Source of the DNA: DASRBN01 sp035294305
GTDB taxonomy: Bacteria; Chloroflexota; Ktedonobacteria; Ktedonobacterales; Ktedonobacteraceae
Reading direction: 5' to 3'
Assembly: GCA_035294305.1 (NCBI GenBank)
Contig: DATGLD010000034.1
Span: 1-64,000, forward strand
DNA length: 64,000 nucleotides
The notes under the pieces are model-generated. The model ran no database searches, was not told where the DNA came from, and was given only the letters and a program-made list of their open reading frames with translations. Of this stretch, positions 1-12,747 are shown in pieces (positions within the stretch are counted from its first letter, which is position 1; the number at the start of each line of letters is the position of its first letter). Both the position numbers and the translations under genes were made by a program.

Positions 1-139
1 CCACGTACTTGTTGGCGGCGTTGGCTTTGGCCAGCACTTTGGTGATCGCCGCCGTCAACGTCGTCTTGCCGTGGTCGATATGCCCGATCGTCCCCACGTT
101 CACATGCGGTTTCGTTCGCTCAAATTTCTTCTTTGCCAT
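1..139 (-). CDS. tuf: Elongation factor Tu, N-terminal part (cut by window edge)
   Basis: Only the first 46 codons lie in the window. The translation starts MAKKKFERTKPHVNVGTIGH and continues into the GTP-binding P-loop HIDHGKTTLTAA, which is diagnostic of EF-Tu, the GTPase that carries aminoacyl-tRNA to the ribosome. It is transcribed leftward behind fusA, the usual end of the str operon. A GGAGG lies about 13 bases upstream of the ATG, a rather long spacing. The rest of the gene is outside the window, so length and integrity cannot be judged. Confidence 0.95.
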   Translation of the reverse strand, partial: MAKKKFERTKPHVNVGTIGHIDHGKTTLTAAITKVLAKANAANKYV

Positions 140-332
140 AAGAGTTCATCATCCTCCATTGTGCTCAGTGCATATGTGCTCAGAGGTTGCACCTTTGCGA
201 CAGCACACTCTTTGTCTTTACTCCTGATCCAGTCGTCATGCTGGGTAACCTTTAAAAGATAGCAGTACAAAACCCGGTAGGCCGTCCCTCTGATTTCGGC
301 ACCGGGTAGGGCCGGGCGTATTGGGCCCTGAA

Positions 333-356
333 AGGGGCGCCATAAATGCGGCCCCT
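333..356 (-). terminator. Hairpin between fusA and tuf
   Basis: AGGGGC (333-338) and GCCCCT (351-356) are perfect complementary arms in the 262-base gap between fusA and tuf. There is no T-run, so this may be an attenuator or RNA-processing element, or part of the GC-rich intergenic repeats common in this window, rather than a true intrinsic terminator. Confidence 0.35.
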
Positions 357-401
357 ACAGCACCGTCCACTTCATTGCATCATGCGTTACTGCGGCACGC
401 T

Positions 402-2477
402 CTAGCGAGTCGCTTTCGCGATGATTGTATCGGCGATGCCTCTTGGCACCGGGTCGTAGTGTGCAAACTCCATCGAATAGTTGGCGCGACCGCTGGTCAT
501 TGAACGGAGGTCATTCACATAGCCGAACATTTCGGCGAGGGGAACGTGGCCTCGTACCACCACCATTGATCCTCGATTATCCATACCCAGGATAGTTCCA
601 CGGCGACGATTGAGATCACCGATCACATCGCCGTAAAATTCCTCTGAAGTGGTTACCTCCACCAACATCACCGGCTCGAGTAGAATTGGAGCTGCCTTGC
701 GAACCGCCTCCTTGATCGCCAGCGAGGCGGCGGTCTTGAAGGCCATTTCACTTGAGTCAACCTCGTGGTATGACCCATCGTAAAGTGTGGCTTTCACATC
801 GATCATTGGATACCCGGCAATTATACCATTTTCCAATGTCTCGCGAATACCATTTTCAATGGGCTTGATATATTCCTTGGGAATCACGCCGCCGACAATG
901 GCGTTGATAAACTCAAAGCCCTTGCCGCGCTCGTTAGGAGCGACGCGGATCCATACATCACCATATTGCCCATGGCCGCCCGTCTGCCGAACATATCTGC
1001 CTTGAGCCTGGGCTTCGCGCGTAATGGTTTCTCGATAGGCAACCTGGGGGCGGCCCACATTCGCCTCGACCTTGAATTCGCGGAACAGGCGGTCCACAAT
1101 CACTTCGAGGTGCAGTTCACCCATGCCGCGGATGATCGTCTGACCGGTCTCTACATCGGTACGCAACTGGAATGTGGGGTCCTCTTCCGCCAATTTATTC
1201 AAAGCAATCGCCATTTTATCCTGATCGGCGCGCGTCTTTGGTTCGATAGCGATTTCAATCACCGGCTCGGGGAACGTGATCGCCTCCAGGATAATGGGGG
1301 CCTGCGCATCACACAAGGTATCTCCGGTAAAGGTGTTGCGGAGGCCGACGGCGGCACAGATATCACCGGCGCGGATTTCATCGATATCCTCGCGGTGATT
1401 AGCGTGCATGCGCAGCAGTCGCCCGATGCGCTCGGTCTTATCCTTGGTGCTATTCTGGACGGCCGCGCCTTTTGTCAAGGTGCCGGAATAGACACGGAGG
1501 TAGGCCAGGCGACCAACGAACGGGTCTGAGACGATCTTGAACGCGAGGGCGCTGAAGGGAGCATCATCGCTTACCTGGCGAGTGACCACCTGCCCGGTAT
1601 CGGGATCGATGCCGGTAGGAGGAGGGATATCGAGAGGAGAGGGGAGATAGGCAATGACGGCATCCAGCATCGCCTGCACGCCCTTGTTCTTCAAGGCGGA
1701 GCCACAAAGCACCGGCACCAGAGTGCCCGCGATGGTGGCACGACGTAATGCCGCGGTTAGCTCCTCTTTTGTAATCGACTCACCCTCAAGATACTTGAGA
1801 GTCAAGTCCTCATCCGTTTCGGCCACACGCTCGATCAGAAATTCGCGATGCTGCGCGACCTCGGCCTCCATGCTTGTCGGAACCTGTGTATGCTCCGACT
1901 TTGTTCCCAGGTCATCGGTAAAGATAACGGCCTGCTGTTCAATGAGATCTATAAAACCTTTAAAACTGCTTTCTTGACCCACCGGTATCTGGATGGGGAC
2001 AGGTACCGCGCCCAGGCGCTCGCGAATCATTTCCACCGTACGCCAGAAATCGGCACCAACGCGGTCCATTTTATTCACGAAGCAGATACGAGGGACATTA
2101 TACTTATTGGCCTGGCGCCACACAGTCTCAGATTGCGGCTCAACGCCCGCGACCGCGTCAAAAACCACGACGCCGCCATCCAGCACACGTAGAGAGCGCT
2201 CGACTTCGGCGGTAAAATCGACATGGCCGGGAGTGTCGATGATGTTGATGCGATGATCGAGCCAGAAGCAAGTTGTAGCGGCGGACGTGATGGTAATGCC
2301 GCGCTCCTGCTCCTGGGGCATCCAGTCCATGGTGGCAGCGCCCTCATGCACCTCGCCCATGCGGTGAATCTTCTTCGTATAGAAGAGAATGCGCTCGGTC
2401 GTGGTCGTCTTGCCGGCATCAATATGAGCTATAATACCAATATTTCTGGTTTTTTCGAGTGGAAATTCTCTTGACAT
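402..2477 (-). CDS. fusA: Elongation factor G
   Basis: 691 residues, the normal EF-G length. It is the ribosomal translocase that hydrolyses GTP to move tRNA and mRNA after peptide-bond formation, and it also acts in recycling. The G1 motif AHIDAGKTTTTERILFYTKK is near residues 17-36, followed by the G3 motif DTPGHVDF and the G4 motif NKMDR. The C-terminal domains carry the RGMGELHLEVIVDRL stretch typical of EF-G. The ATG sits 6 bases after the rpsG stop, so the genes are probably translationally linked. There is no sign of damage. The N-terminus MSREFPLEKTRNIGI matches family starts, which supports the start choice. Confidence 0.98.
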   Translation of the reverse strand: MSREFPLEKTRNIGIIAHIDAGKTTTTERILFYTKKIHRMGEVHEGAATMDWMPQEQERGITITSAATTCFWLDHRINIIDTPGHVDFTAEVERSLRVLDGGVVVFDAVAGVEPQSETVWRQANKYNVPRICFVNKMDRVGADFWRTVEMIRERLGAVPVPIQIPVGQESSFKGFIDLIEQQAVIFTDDLGTKSEHTQVPTSMEAEVAQHREFLIERVAETDEDLTLKYLEGESITKEELTAALRRATIAGTLVPVLCGSALKNKGVQAMLDAVIAYLPSPLDIPPPTGIDPDTGQVVTRQVSDDAPFSALAFKIVSDPFVGRLAYLRVYSGTLTKGAAVQNSTKDKTERIGRLLRMHANHREDIDEIRAGDICAAVGLRNTFTGDTLCDAQAPIILEAITFPEPVIEIAIEPKTRADQDKMAIALNKLAEEDPTFQLRTDVETGQTIIRGMGELHLEVIVDRLFREFKVEANVGRPQVAYRETITREAQAQGRYVRQTGGHGQYGDVWIRVAPNERGKGFEFINAIVGGVIPKEYIKPIENGIRETLENGIIAGYPMIDVKATLYDGSYHEVDSSEMAFKTAASLAIKEAVRKAAPILLEPVMLVEVTTSEEFYGDVIGDLNRRRGTILGMDNRGSMVVVRGHVPLAEMFGYVNDLRSMTSGRANYSMEFAHYDPVPRGIADTIIAKATR

Positions 2478-2483
2478 GTATAG

Positions 2484-2954
2484 TTACCAACGATAATGGG
2501 CGAAAGCTCTATTACTTTCGGCCATTTTGTGCGTCTCCTCACGCTTTTTAATAGTCGCGCCTTGCCCGGCGGCAGCGTCCATGAGTTCGCTGGCCAGTTT
2601 CTCCGCCATGCTTTTTCCGGTGCGCGCCCGGGCTGAGCGAATGAGCCAGCGCATGGCGAGAGCGTTGCCGCGCTCCCTACGAATATCTACGGGAACCTGG
2701 TAGGTCGAGCCGCCGACGCGACGAGGCTTCACTTCCAGGGTAGGCGTGGCATTTTTGAGCGCCTGCTCGAAAACATCAAGCGGGGGACGCTTCTGCCGCG
2801 CCTCAATCGTATCGAAAGCATCATACAGGATACGCTCGGCAAGGCTGCGTTTTCCATCCAACATTAACTTACCAATGAAACGGGACACGTTCCGGCTTTT
2901 AAATTTTGCGTCCGGCACGTCTGGCCGCCGCACCACTCTCTTACGTCTTGGCAA
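2484..2954 (-). CDS. rpsG: 30S ribosomal protein S7 (TTG start)
   Basis: 156 residues from a TTG codon at 2954, the usual bacterial S7 length. S7 binds the 3' major domain of 16S rRNA, helps nucleate head assembly and lines the E site. The predicted start gives (M)PRRKRVVRRPDVPDAKF, closely matching the family N-terminus, and AAGGAAGG lies about 10 bases upstream. The frame stays open for a further 79 codons upstream to an ATG at 3191, but that extension (Cys-, Arg- and Pro-rich, unlike S7) has no family counterpart and no good ribosome site, so I reject it. The gene precedes fusA by 6 bases and follows rpsL after an unusually long 424-base spacer. Confidence 0.93.
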   Translation of the reverse strand: MPRRKRVVRRPDVPDAKFKSRNVSRFIGKLMLDGKRSLAERILYDAFDTIEARQKRPPLDVFEQALKNATPTLEVKPRRVGGSTYQVPVDIRRERGNALAMRWLIRSARARTGKSMAEKLASELMDAAAGQGATIKKREETHKMAESNRAFAHYRW

Positions 2955-3378
2955 AGTGTGCCTGCCTTCCTTAACTGCTTGAGTTGTTGCTCTCGCAAGC
3001 TCTCTCAGTCCGTAAACACCACAAAAGGCGTCGCCAGATTGTCTGAGGCCGGCAATACTGTGGTCAACCGGCACGCAACAATCTCTACGCGGACGCCTGG
3101 CGCGAGTGCCTATCCAGCGTGCAGGTGCGCCTTCTATGATACTCAAAAGAAGGCACGATCGATGTACAGGAGGACACTCGACACTCATCAAGAGGAGGCG
3201 AATATTAATGCTGGGCTTTCGCCTCCCCGATGATCCTGATTTGCCGACCTACCTGAAAATGCGTCTGTCCAACGGCGCTAGATCGCGCCTACGCTATACG
3301 TCAGGCCAGACGAAAAGTAGTACCTGAGGCGTTCAGGTGGTATCGTTCGGGTAGACGCTGTATTTCGCCTACCACATT
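2955..3378 (-). other. Long spacer between rpsL and rpsG with a hairpin
   Basis: These two genes are normally almost adjacent. I see no recognisable gene in the 424 bases between them. The clearest structure is a 9-base perfect inverted repeat, GGAGGCGAA (3194-3202) with TTCGCCTCC (3218-3226), near the middle. In E. coli, S7 represses translation of its own message in this intercistronic region. A similar control here is possible but is only inferred. Confidence 0.4.
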
Positions 3379-3828
3379 TTACTTCCTACCGCCCTTAGCG
3401 GCGGCAGCCTGTCCGGGTTTTGGCCGTTTAGCTCCATACTTGGAGCGGCCACGACGGCGTTTTGCGACTCCATCGCTGTCCAGGGTACCCCGGACGATGT
3501 GATAGCGGACGCTAGGCAAATCCTTCACGCGGCCACCACGGATGAGTACGACGGAGTGTTCTTGTAAATTGTGCCCTTCACCGGGAATGTAGGCCGTCAC
3601 TTCCATCTGGTTACTTAAGCGAACGCGGGCAATTTTGCGCATTGCCGAGTTCGGCTTTTTGGGCGTCATGGTACGCACCTGAGTACAAACGCCGCGTTTC
3701 TGAGGCGAGCCTTTCAGGCGCGAAGTCCGATTTTTCAGCGCATTGTATGAGTACAGGAGCGCCGGGGCCTTGACCTTTTCCTTCTTTCGCGAGCGGCCCT
3801 TACGGATCAATTGATTGATCGTCGGCAA
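3379..3828 (-). CDS. rpsL: 30S ribosomal protein S12
   Basis: 149 residues. S12 sits at the decoding centre and controls accuracy of codon recognition. The N-terminus MPTINQLIRKGR and the loops TMTPKKPNSAMRK and IPGEGHNLQEHSVV are near invariant. The lysines whose mutation gives streptomycin resistance (in PKKPNSA and in RVKDLPSV) are wild type. It is longer than the roughly 124-residue E. coli protein because of an insertion near residues 20-40 that is typical of several Gram-positive and Chloroflexi forms, plus an Ala/Lys/Gly-rich C-terminal tail. It lies 124 bases downstream of rpoC with two strong hairpins between. Confidence 0.97.
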   Translation of the reverse strand: MPTINQLIRKGRSRKKEKVKAPALLYSYNALKNRTSRLKGSPQKRGVCTQVRTMTPKKPNSAMRKIARVRLSNQMEVTAYIPGEGHNLQEHSVVLIRGGRVKDLPSVRYHIVRGTLDSDGVAKRRRGRSKYGAKRPKPGQAAAAKGGRK

Positions 3829-3870
3829 TGGATAATTTCTCCCTATGCTTAATTATTTAGAACTATAACC

Positions 3871-3922
3871 GGGCGCATTGCTGCGCCCTATACTTAGAAC
3901 AGGGCGCGGCTTAACCGCGCCC
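3871..3922 (-). terminator. Tandem hairpins between rpoC and rpsL
   Basis: Two perfect GC-rich hairpins lie back to back: GGGCGCA/TGCGCCC (3871-3888, loop TTGC) and an 8-base-pair GGGCGCGG/CCGCGCCC (3902-3922). They separate the rpoBC unit from the rpsL-rpsG-fusA-tuf unit. No T-run follows on either strand, so partial termination or mRNA processing is as likely as full termination. Confidence 0.55.
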
Positions 3923-3952
3923 ATTATTACTTGTTTGCAGGAACCTATGATA

Positions 3953-8281
<4,329 letters not shown>

Positions 8282-8295
8282 CAGTTACTCCTTTT

Positions 8296-11200
8296 TTATT
8301 GATCTCCTTCGAAACCGGATAGATTGATGCCGAGTTCGGGCATGACATCGTTCGAGGTATCTTCGACGAACTGGATTTTTTGCTCGTCTTCGTTAAGGAC
8401 TTCGACGTTAATGCCGAGACTCTGTAGCTCTTTTACTAAGACTTTAAAGGATTCGGGCACGCCCGGCTCCATGATGTTTTCGCCTTTGACGATGGCTTCG
8501 TAGGTTTTGACGCGACCTACGACATCGTCGGATTTGACGGTCAGGATTTCTTGCAGGATGTTGGCCGCGCCATAGGCTTCCAACGCCCAGACTTCCATTT
8601 CGCCAAAGCGCTGGCCGCCGAACTGGGCTTTACCACCGAGCGGCTGCTGGGTGATGAGGCTGTATGGGCCCGTCGAGCGCGCATGCACCTTGTCTTCGAC
8701 CAGGTGCGCCAGTTTGAGCATGTAGGTGTAGCCGACGGTGATCGGGTTATCGAATGGCTCACCTGTGCGCCCATCATAGAGTTGCACTTTGCCGGTGGCG
8801 GGCAGCCCGGCGCGCACAAGCACTTCTTCGATGTCCTCTTCGCTGGCTCCGTCGAAGACGGGGGTAGCGATCTTGAAACCGAGTTCGTGAGCGGCCCAGC
8901 CCAGGTGCGTTTCCATGATCTGGCCGATGTTCATGCGGTGCGGCACGCCCAACGGGTTGAGAATGATGTCGACCGGCGTGCCATCGGGCAGGAACGGCAT
9001 ATCTTCCATCGGCAATACACGCGAGATGACGCCTTTGTTACCGTGGCGACCGGCCATTTTGTCGCCAGCGCCGATCTTGCGCTTCTGGGCAATGCTGACA
9101 CGCACGAGCTGGTTGACGCCCGGCGGTAGTTCGTCACCGGCATCACGCGAGAAGACTTTGACCTCTACGACTTTGCCGCGCTCGCCGTGTGGCACACGCA
9201 GCGAGGTGTCTTTGACTTCGCGCGCTTTTTCACCGAAGATGGCGCGCAGGAGTTTTTCTTCGGCGGTCAATTCAGTCTCGCCCTTGGGCGTGATCTTACC
9301 GACGAGGATGTCCTGTGGGCCGACTTCGGCACCGACGTAGATGATGCCACGCTCGTCCAGGTTGCGCAGTCCCTCTTCACCGACGTTGGGTATGTCGCGG
9401 GTGATTTCCTCAGGACCGAGCTTGGTGTCGCGAGCGTCGATTTCGTACTTTTCTATGTGGATCGAGGTGAAGAGGTCTTCACGCACGATACGTTCGCTGA
9501 TGAGAATGGCATCTTCGAAGTTGCCACCTTCCCAACTCATGAATGCGACGAGGATGTTCTGGCCGAGGGCAAGTTCACCCAGTTCTGTGGATGAGCCATC
9601 GGCGATGACCTCGCCGGCTCTCACATAGTCACCCTTGCGCACAATGGGGCGCTGGTTGATGCAGGTGCCGGCGTTGGAACGCACGAATTTGCGCAGGCGG
9701 TAGGTATGCAATTCGCCCTCTTCGTCGACGATTTGTATCTGGCGGGCGGTGGCGCTGACAACTTCGCCGTTGACGTCGCTGACGGCGACCTGGCCGGAGT
9801 CGATGGCGACCTGGCGTTCGATACCGGTGCCACAAATGGGCGACTGCGGGCGCAGCAGCGGCACTGCCTGGCGCTGCATATTAGCACCCATCAAGGCGCG
9901 GTTCACGTCGTCGTGTTCCAGGAACGGGATGAGCGCGGTGGCAACACTGACGGTCTGGCGTGGGCTGACATCCATGTAGTCCATCTTGTCGGCGCTGTCC
10001 ATGACGAAGTCGCCCTGGTAACGGGCCAGGACACGCTCCTCGACGAATTCGCCGTTATCGGTCAATTTAGCGTTGGCCTGGGCGATCCAGAAATTCTCTT
10101 CGTCGTCGGCAGTGCGATAATCGACTTCGTGCGTGACGAAAGGTTTGATACGCACTTCGGCGCTGCCAACTGCTTCCTGCAGGCGAGCGAACAGGCGCTC
10201 GTCGATGCGTGGGCGAGTGCGCGCCGGTATGATTACTTCCCCGCCGGGAGTTTTGACATCTTCGTTTTCGTGACCGACGACGCCACGGAATTCGCGCCCG
10301 ATTAATGCCGGGTCATCGGCGCGCAGGCGTTTATAGACCTTGCGATACGGCGTTTCGATGAAGCCGTAAGGGTTGATCTGCCCATAGGTGGCGAGGTTAC
10401 CAATGAGGCCGATGTTAGGGCCTTCAGGCGTCTCGATAGGGCAGATGCGGCCATAGTGCGAACGATGCACGTCGCGGACATCGAATCCTGCGCGCTCGCG
10501 CGAGAGACCGCCGGGGCCGAGGGCGGAGAGACGGCGCTTATGACCGATTTCCGCCAGGGCGTTGGTCTGATCCATAAACTGCGAGAGCTGGCTGCCACCG
10601 AAGAATTCCTTCATGGCGGCGACAACGGGCCGGATATTGATGAGCGCGTTGGGTGTGGCCTGTCCTGGCTCCTGGATGCTCATACGCTCTTTGACGACGC
10701 GCTCCATACGCAACAGGCCAACACGGAACTGGCTCTGAATGAGTTCGCCGACGCAGCGCACACGACGGTTACCGAGATGGTCGATGTCATCTTTGCGGCC
10801 ATGGCCGTTGTTCAACTGCACCAGGCGACGAATGATATTGACCAGATCATCCTGGGTGAGGATGCGGTGGCTCTGCGGCACGGAGAGATCGAGCTTGCGA
10901 TTAAGCTTGTAGCGCCCGACGCTGCCGAGATCGTACCGGCGGTTGTTAAAGAACATGTTCTTAACAAGCGAGCGGGCGTTATCGATGGTGGCCGGGTCGC
11001 CAGGGCGCATCTTTTTATAGAGTTCGAGCAGGGCCTCGTCCTCGCGTTTGACGGGGTCGCGATCCAGGGTGGCCTGGATGAAGCGCACGTTAGGATCGGT
11101 ATCCACGTCGCGGAAAGCGGCGAGGATGCCCTGGTCGGTGGTCAGGTCCAACTGTTCGCCATACCACTGCTCTTTGGCGAGGGAGGCGATGGCGCGCAGG

Positions 11201-11793
11201 AGGGTTGTGACCGGCAACTTGCGCTTGCGGTCGATTTTGACGGTGAGCAGATTTTTGTTACTGGTCTCGAACTCAAGCCAGGCGCCGCGACCAGGGATGA
11301 GTTTGGCGGCATAGAGCTTGCGGCCAGTCGTGGCATCTTCATCGGCGGTAAAGTAGACGCCGGGGGAGCGGACGAGTTGGCTGACCACGACGCGCTCGGC
11401 GCCATTGATGATGAAGGTACCCTGTTTGGTCATGAGAGGGAAATCCCCCATGAAGATATCCTTCTCGATGATTTCGCCGGTTTCTTTATTGGTGAGGCGG
11501 GCCTTGACGGTGAGCGGCGCGTTGTAGGTGGCATCGCGGTCGCGGCACTCGTCCTCGCTATATTTAGGCTTACCGAAAGGCTCGGGTGGAACGATAAATT
11601 CGAGTTTCAGATTTTTGCCGGTAAAGTCTTCAATAGGGGAAATTTCGTCAAAGAGTTCGCGCAGACCTTCTTTCTTAAACCATTCAAAAGAATCGAGCTG
11701 AATTTGGATCAGGCCGGGCATGGGGCGGATGTCGGGAATGCGCGCGAACGAGACGCGCTCCGGCAGCGTGACTGCCCTGGTAGTAACGGACAT
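8296..11793 (-). CDS. rpoB: RNA polymerase subunit beta
   Basis: 1165 residues, typical for the family without the large E. coli insertions. It forms the other pincer of the active-site cleft. The rifampicin region FFGGSQLSQFMDQTNALAEI followed by GHKRRLSALGPGG is intact. The positions equivalent to E. coli D516, H526 and S531 are wild type, and position 522 is Ala instead of Ser. The C-terminal signatures GDKMAGRHGNKG and KAQFGGQRFGEMEVWALEAYG are present. rpoC follows after 14 bases. No rplJ/rplL genes lie upstream within the window, so transcription seems to start in the 11.8-12.1 kb gap. Confidence 0.98.
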   Translation of the reverse strand: MSVTTRAVTLPERVSFARIPDIRPMPGLIQIQLDSFEWFKKEGLRELFDEISPIEDFTGKNLKLEFIVPPEPFGKPKYSEDECRDRDATYNAPLTVKARLTNKETGEIIEKDIFMGDFPLMTKQGTFIINGAERVVVSQLVRSPGVYFTADEDATTGRKLYAAKLIPGRGAWLEFETSNKNLLTVKIDRKRKLPVTTLLRAIASLAKEQWYGEQLDLTTDQGILAAFRDVDTDPNVRFIQATLDRDPVKREDEALLELYKKMRPGDPATIDNARSLVKNMFFNNRRYDLGSVGRYKLNRKLDLSVPQSHRILTQDDLVNIIRRLVQLNNGHGRKDDIDHLGNRRVRCVGELIQSQFRVGLLRMERVVKERMSIQEPGQATPNALINIRPVVAAMKEFFGGSQLSQFMDQTNALAEIGHKRRLSALGPGGLSRERAGFDVRDVHRSHYGRICPIETPEGPNIGLIGNLATYGQINPYGFIETPYRKVYKRLRADDPALIGREFRGVVGHENEDVKTPGGEVIIPARTRPRIDERLFARLQEAVGSAEVRIKPFVTHEVDYRTADDEENFWIAQANAKLTDNGEFVEERVLARYQGDFVMDSADKMDYMDVSPRQTVSVATALIPFLEHDDVNRALMGANMQRQAVPLLRPQSPICGTGIERQVAIDSGQVAVSDVNGEVVSATARQIQIVDEEGELHTYRLRKFVRSNAGTCINQRPIVRKGDYVRAGEVIADGSSTELGELALGQNILVAFMSWEGGNFEDAILISERIVREDLFTSIHIEKYEIDARDTKLGPEEITRDIPNVGEEGLRNLDERGIIYVGAEVGPQDILVGKITPKGETELTAEEKLLRAIFGEKAREVKDTSLRVPHGERGKVVEVKVFSRDAGDELPPGVNQLVRVSIAQKRKIGAGDKMAGRHGNKGVISRVLPMEDMPFLPDGTPVDIILNPLGVPHRMNIGQIMETHLGWAAHELGFKIATPVFDGASEEDIEEVLVRAGLPATGKVQLYDGRTGEPFDNPITVGYTYMLKLAHLVEDKVHARSTGPYSLITQQPLGGKAQFGGQRFGEMEVWALEAYGAANILQEILTVKSDDVVGRVKTYEAIVKGENIMEPGVPESFKVLVKELQSLGINVEVLNEDEQKIQFVEDTSNDVMPELGINLSGFEGDQ

Positions 11794-11912
11794 AGGTAAA
11801 GTTCTCCTCTCACAGAATGCCCACGGCGGTAGGCCGGGATTGATTGAGGCGGGTAACTACCCGAACCATGAAACGAGAAAACGTATAAAAGATAATTGCA
11901 CTATGACAAGAA

Positions 11913-11959
11913 AAGTAACCGCTAGCCGCGCTAACTGTGCGTTCGCAAGGCGGTTACTT
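11913..11959 (-). promoter_or_regulatory. Inverted repeat in the rpoB leader
   Basis: A perfect 10-base inverted repeat, AAGTAACCGC (11913-11922) with GCGGTTACTT (11950-11959), lies 120-166 bases upstream of the rpoB start. It would form a stem in the leader RNA if transcription begins further upstream. It could be an attenuator, a protein-binding leader or an operator. Nothing more can be said from sequence. Confidence 0.35.
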
Positions 11960-12044
11960 GAAACCTGTGCTACATGTACGATCTATTTTTGATCCTCCCA
12001 CAAACACGACCCCACGGTAGAATACAAAGACGATTGCTCGATCT

Positions 12045-12053
12045 ATAATACCA
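12045..12053 (-). promoter_or_regulatory. Possible extended -10 element for rpoB
   Basis: On the minus strand the sequence reads TGGTATTAT, an extended -10 (TGnTATTAT), about 250 bases upstream of rpoB. A convincing -35 at 17 bases is not visible, so this is only a candidate start region. Confidence 0.3.
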
Positions 12054-12100
12054 GAACATGCTGACAAATTCCCACACGATGGTACTATTGTCATGGCACG

Positions 12101-12192
12101 CGGCGAGGGCAGGCACCAGGCGCTGTCCCTACAGTTTGGCTGCTCATACTTCCCATCTCACGGCGAGGGCAGGCACCAGGCGCTGCCCCTAC
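12101..12192. repeat. Two 32-base direct repeats, 60-base period
   Basis: Near-identical 32-base units at 12101-12132 and 12161-12192 (one difference, T or C in CTGTCCC/CTGCCCC) are separated by 28 bases. Their core GGCAGGCACCAGGC recurs at 24275-24298 and, in a variant form, near 57548-57575. They therefore belong to a dispersed intergenic repeat family and not to a CRISPR array. Confidence 0.7.
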
Positions 12193-12250
12193 GATAAATG
12201 GACGGTCTCTGTGACTAAAAGGCTTCACCATAAACAAAAGGAGGTGATCA

Positions 12251-12313
12251 ATGTTCATAATCACCGCCAGCCCACCACTAACGCACACCGTCAAAGCCTT
12301 GCAACAGTATTAA
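12251..12313 (+). CDS. Putative 20-residue peptide with near-ideal ribosome site
   Basis: ATG at 12251, TAA at 12311-12313. It encodes MFIITASPPLTHTVKALQQY, which I do not recognise. The reason to report it is the upstream sequence. AAAGGAGGTGATC (12237-12249) is a 13-base match to the complement of the 16S rRNA 3' end, ending one base before the ATG, with 6 bases between GGAGG and the start. Such a long match is unlikely by chance, but no clear promoter is visible on this strand. It could be a leader peptide for the structured region that follows, or a chance ORF. Confidence 0.4.
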   Translation: MFIITASPPLTHTVKALQQY

Positions 12314-12325
12314 AACCCGAAAAAT

Positions 12326-12404
12326 TGGGAACATGCTGGAAGTTCCCACGCTCCCTTCCCATACATGGGTCTTCCTGCCCCTGTGCTTTAATGGTTCCAG
12401 CGTG
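12326..12404 (+). other. Candidate folded RNA downstream of the small ORF
   Basis: Two alternative pairings share sequence. TGGGAAC (12326-12332) pairs with GTTCCCA (12342-12348), and CATGCTGGAA (12332-12341) pairs over 10 positions, with one G-T wobble, with TTCCAGCGTG (12395-12404). The pairings largely exclude each other, as in a switch or attenuator. No gene follows on the plus strand, so the target of any control is unclear. The remaining stretch 12405-12747 shows nothing I can name. Confidence 0.25.
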
Positions 12405-12747
12405 CTAGCCTGTGCAGATCAACATAGAGCGGCCACCAATCGACACAGCCTGCCTTGAGCTGTGGGAGAGGAGGCGGTGAAACCCTTATGCATGCAGTAC
12501 CCTTACGTCGGTGTCGGGGAATGTTGTTCTATGGCCAAATTTGTGCTTTGTTTCTCTTTGCTTATCACTGTGTCATGTATCGTCTGATGTTTTAATCAGA
12601 CACTGAGTAGACACTCATACAGGATGAAGTATACTACCTTGTTCAAGAGATGTCAAGAGTTTTTAGGCGATTTTCCCAATAACGGATAAAATTCGTGGGA
12701 TGGGGACAAAGATAGCCTCGTAGGGGATAACAACGGGGGAGGCGTTA

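Noticed and set aside
2955..3191. 79-residue N-terminal extension of S7 from an ATG at 3191
   Set aside because: S7 homology begins exactly at the TTG with a good ribosome site; the extension is Cys/Arg-rich, unlike any S7, and would give an abnormal length.
10456..11799. 447-codon plus-strand open frame opposite rpoB
   Set aside because: Antisense shadow of rpoB without recognisable protein features.
12101..12192. CRISPR-like geometry (two 32-base repeats, 28-base spacer)
   Set aside because: Only two units, no cas genes, and the repeat core occurs singly elsewhere in the window in other arrangements, so it is an interspersed repeat.
12237..12249. Match to the 16S rRNA 3' end on the minus strand (possible rRNA fragment)
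   Set aside because: The similarity stops after 13 bases and the preceding bases do not match 16S; it is better explained as a strong ribosome binding site for the plus-strand ATG.
12484..12590. Short Cys-rich frames near 12.48-12.59 kb (peptide-like)
   Set aside because: Two overlapping frames of about 35 codons exist after a purine-rich stretch, but spacing to the start codons is poor and neither resembles a known peptide precursor.
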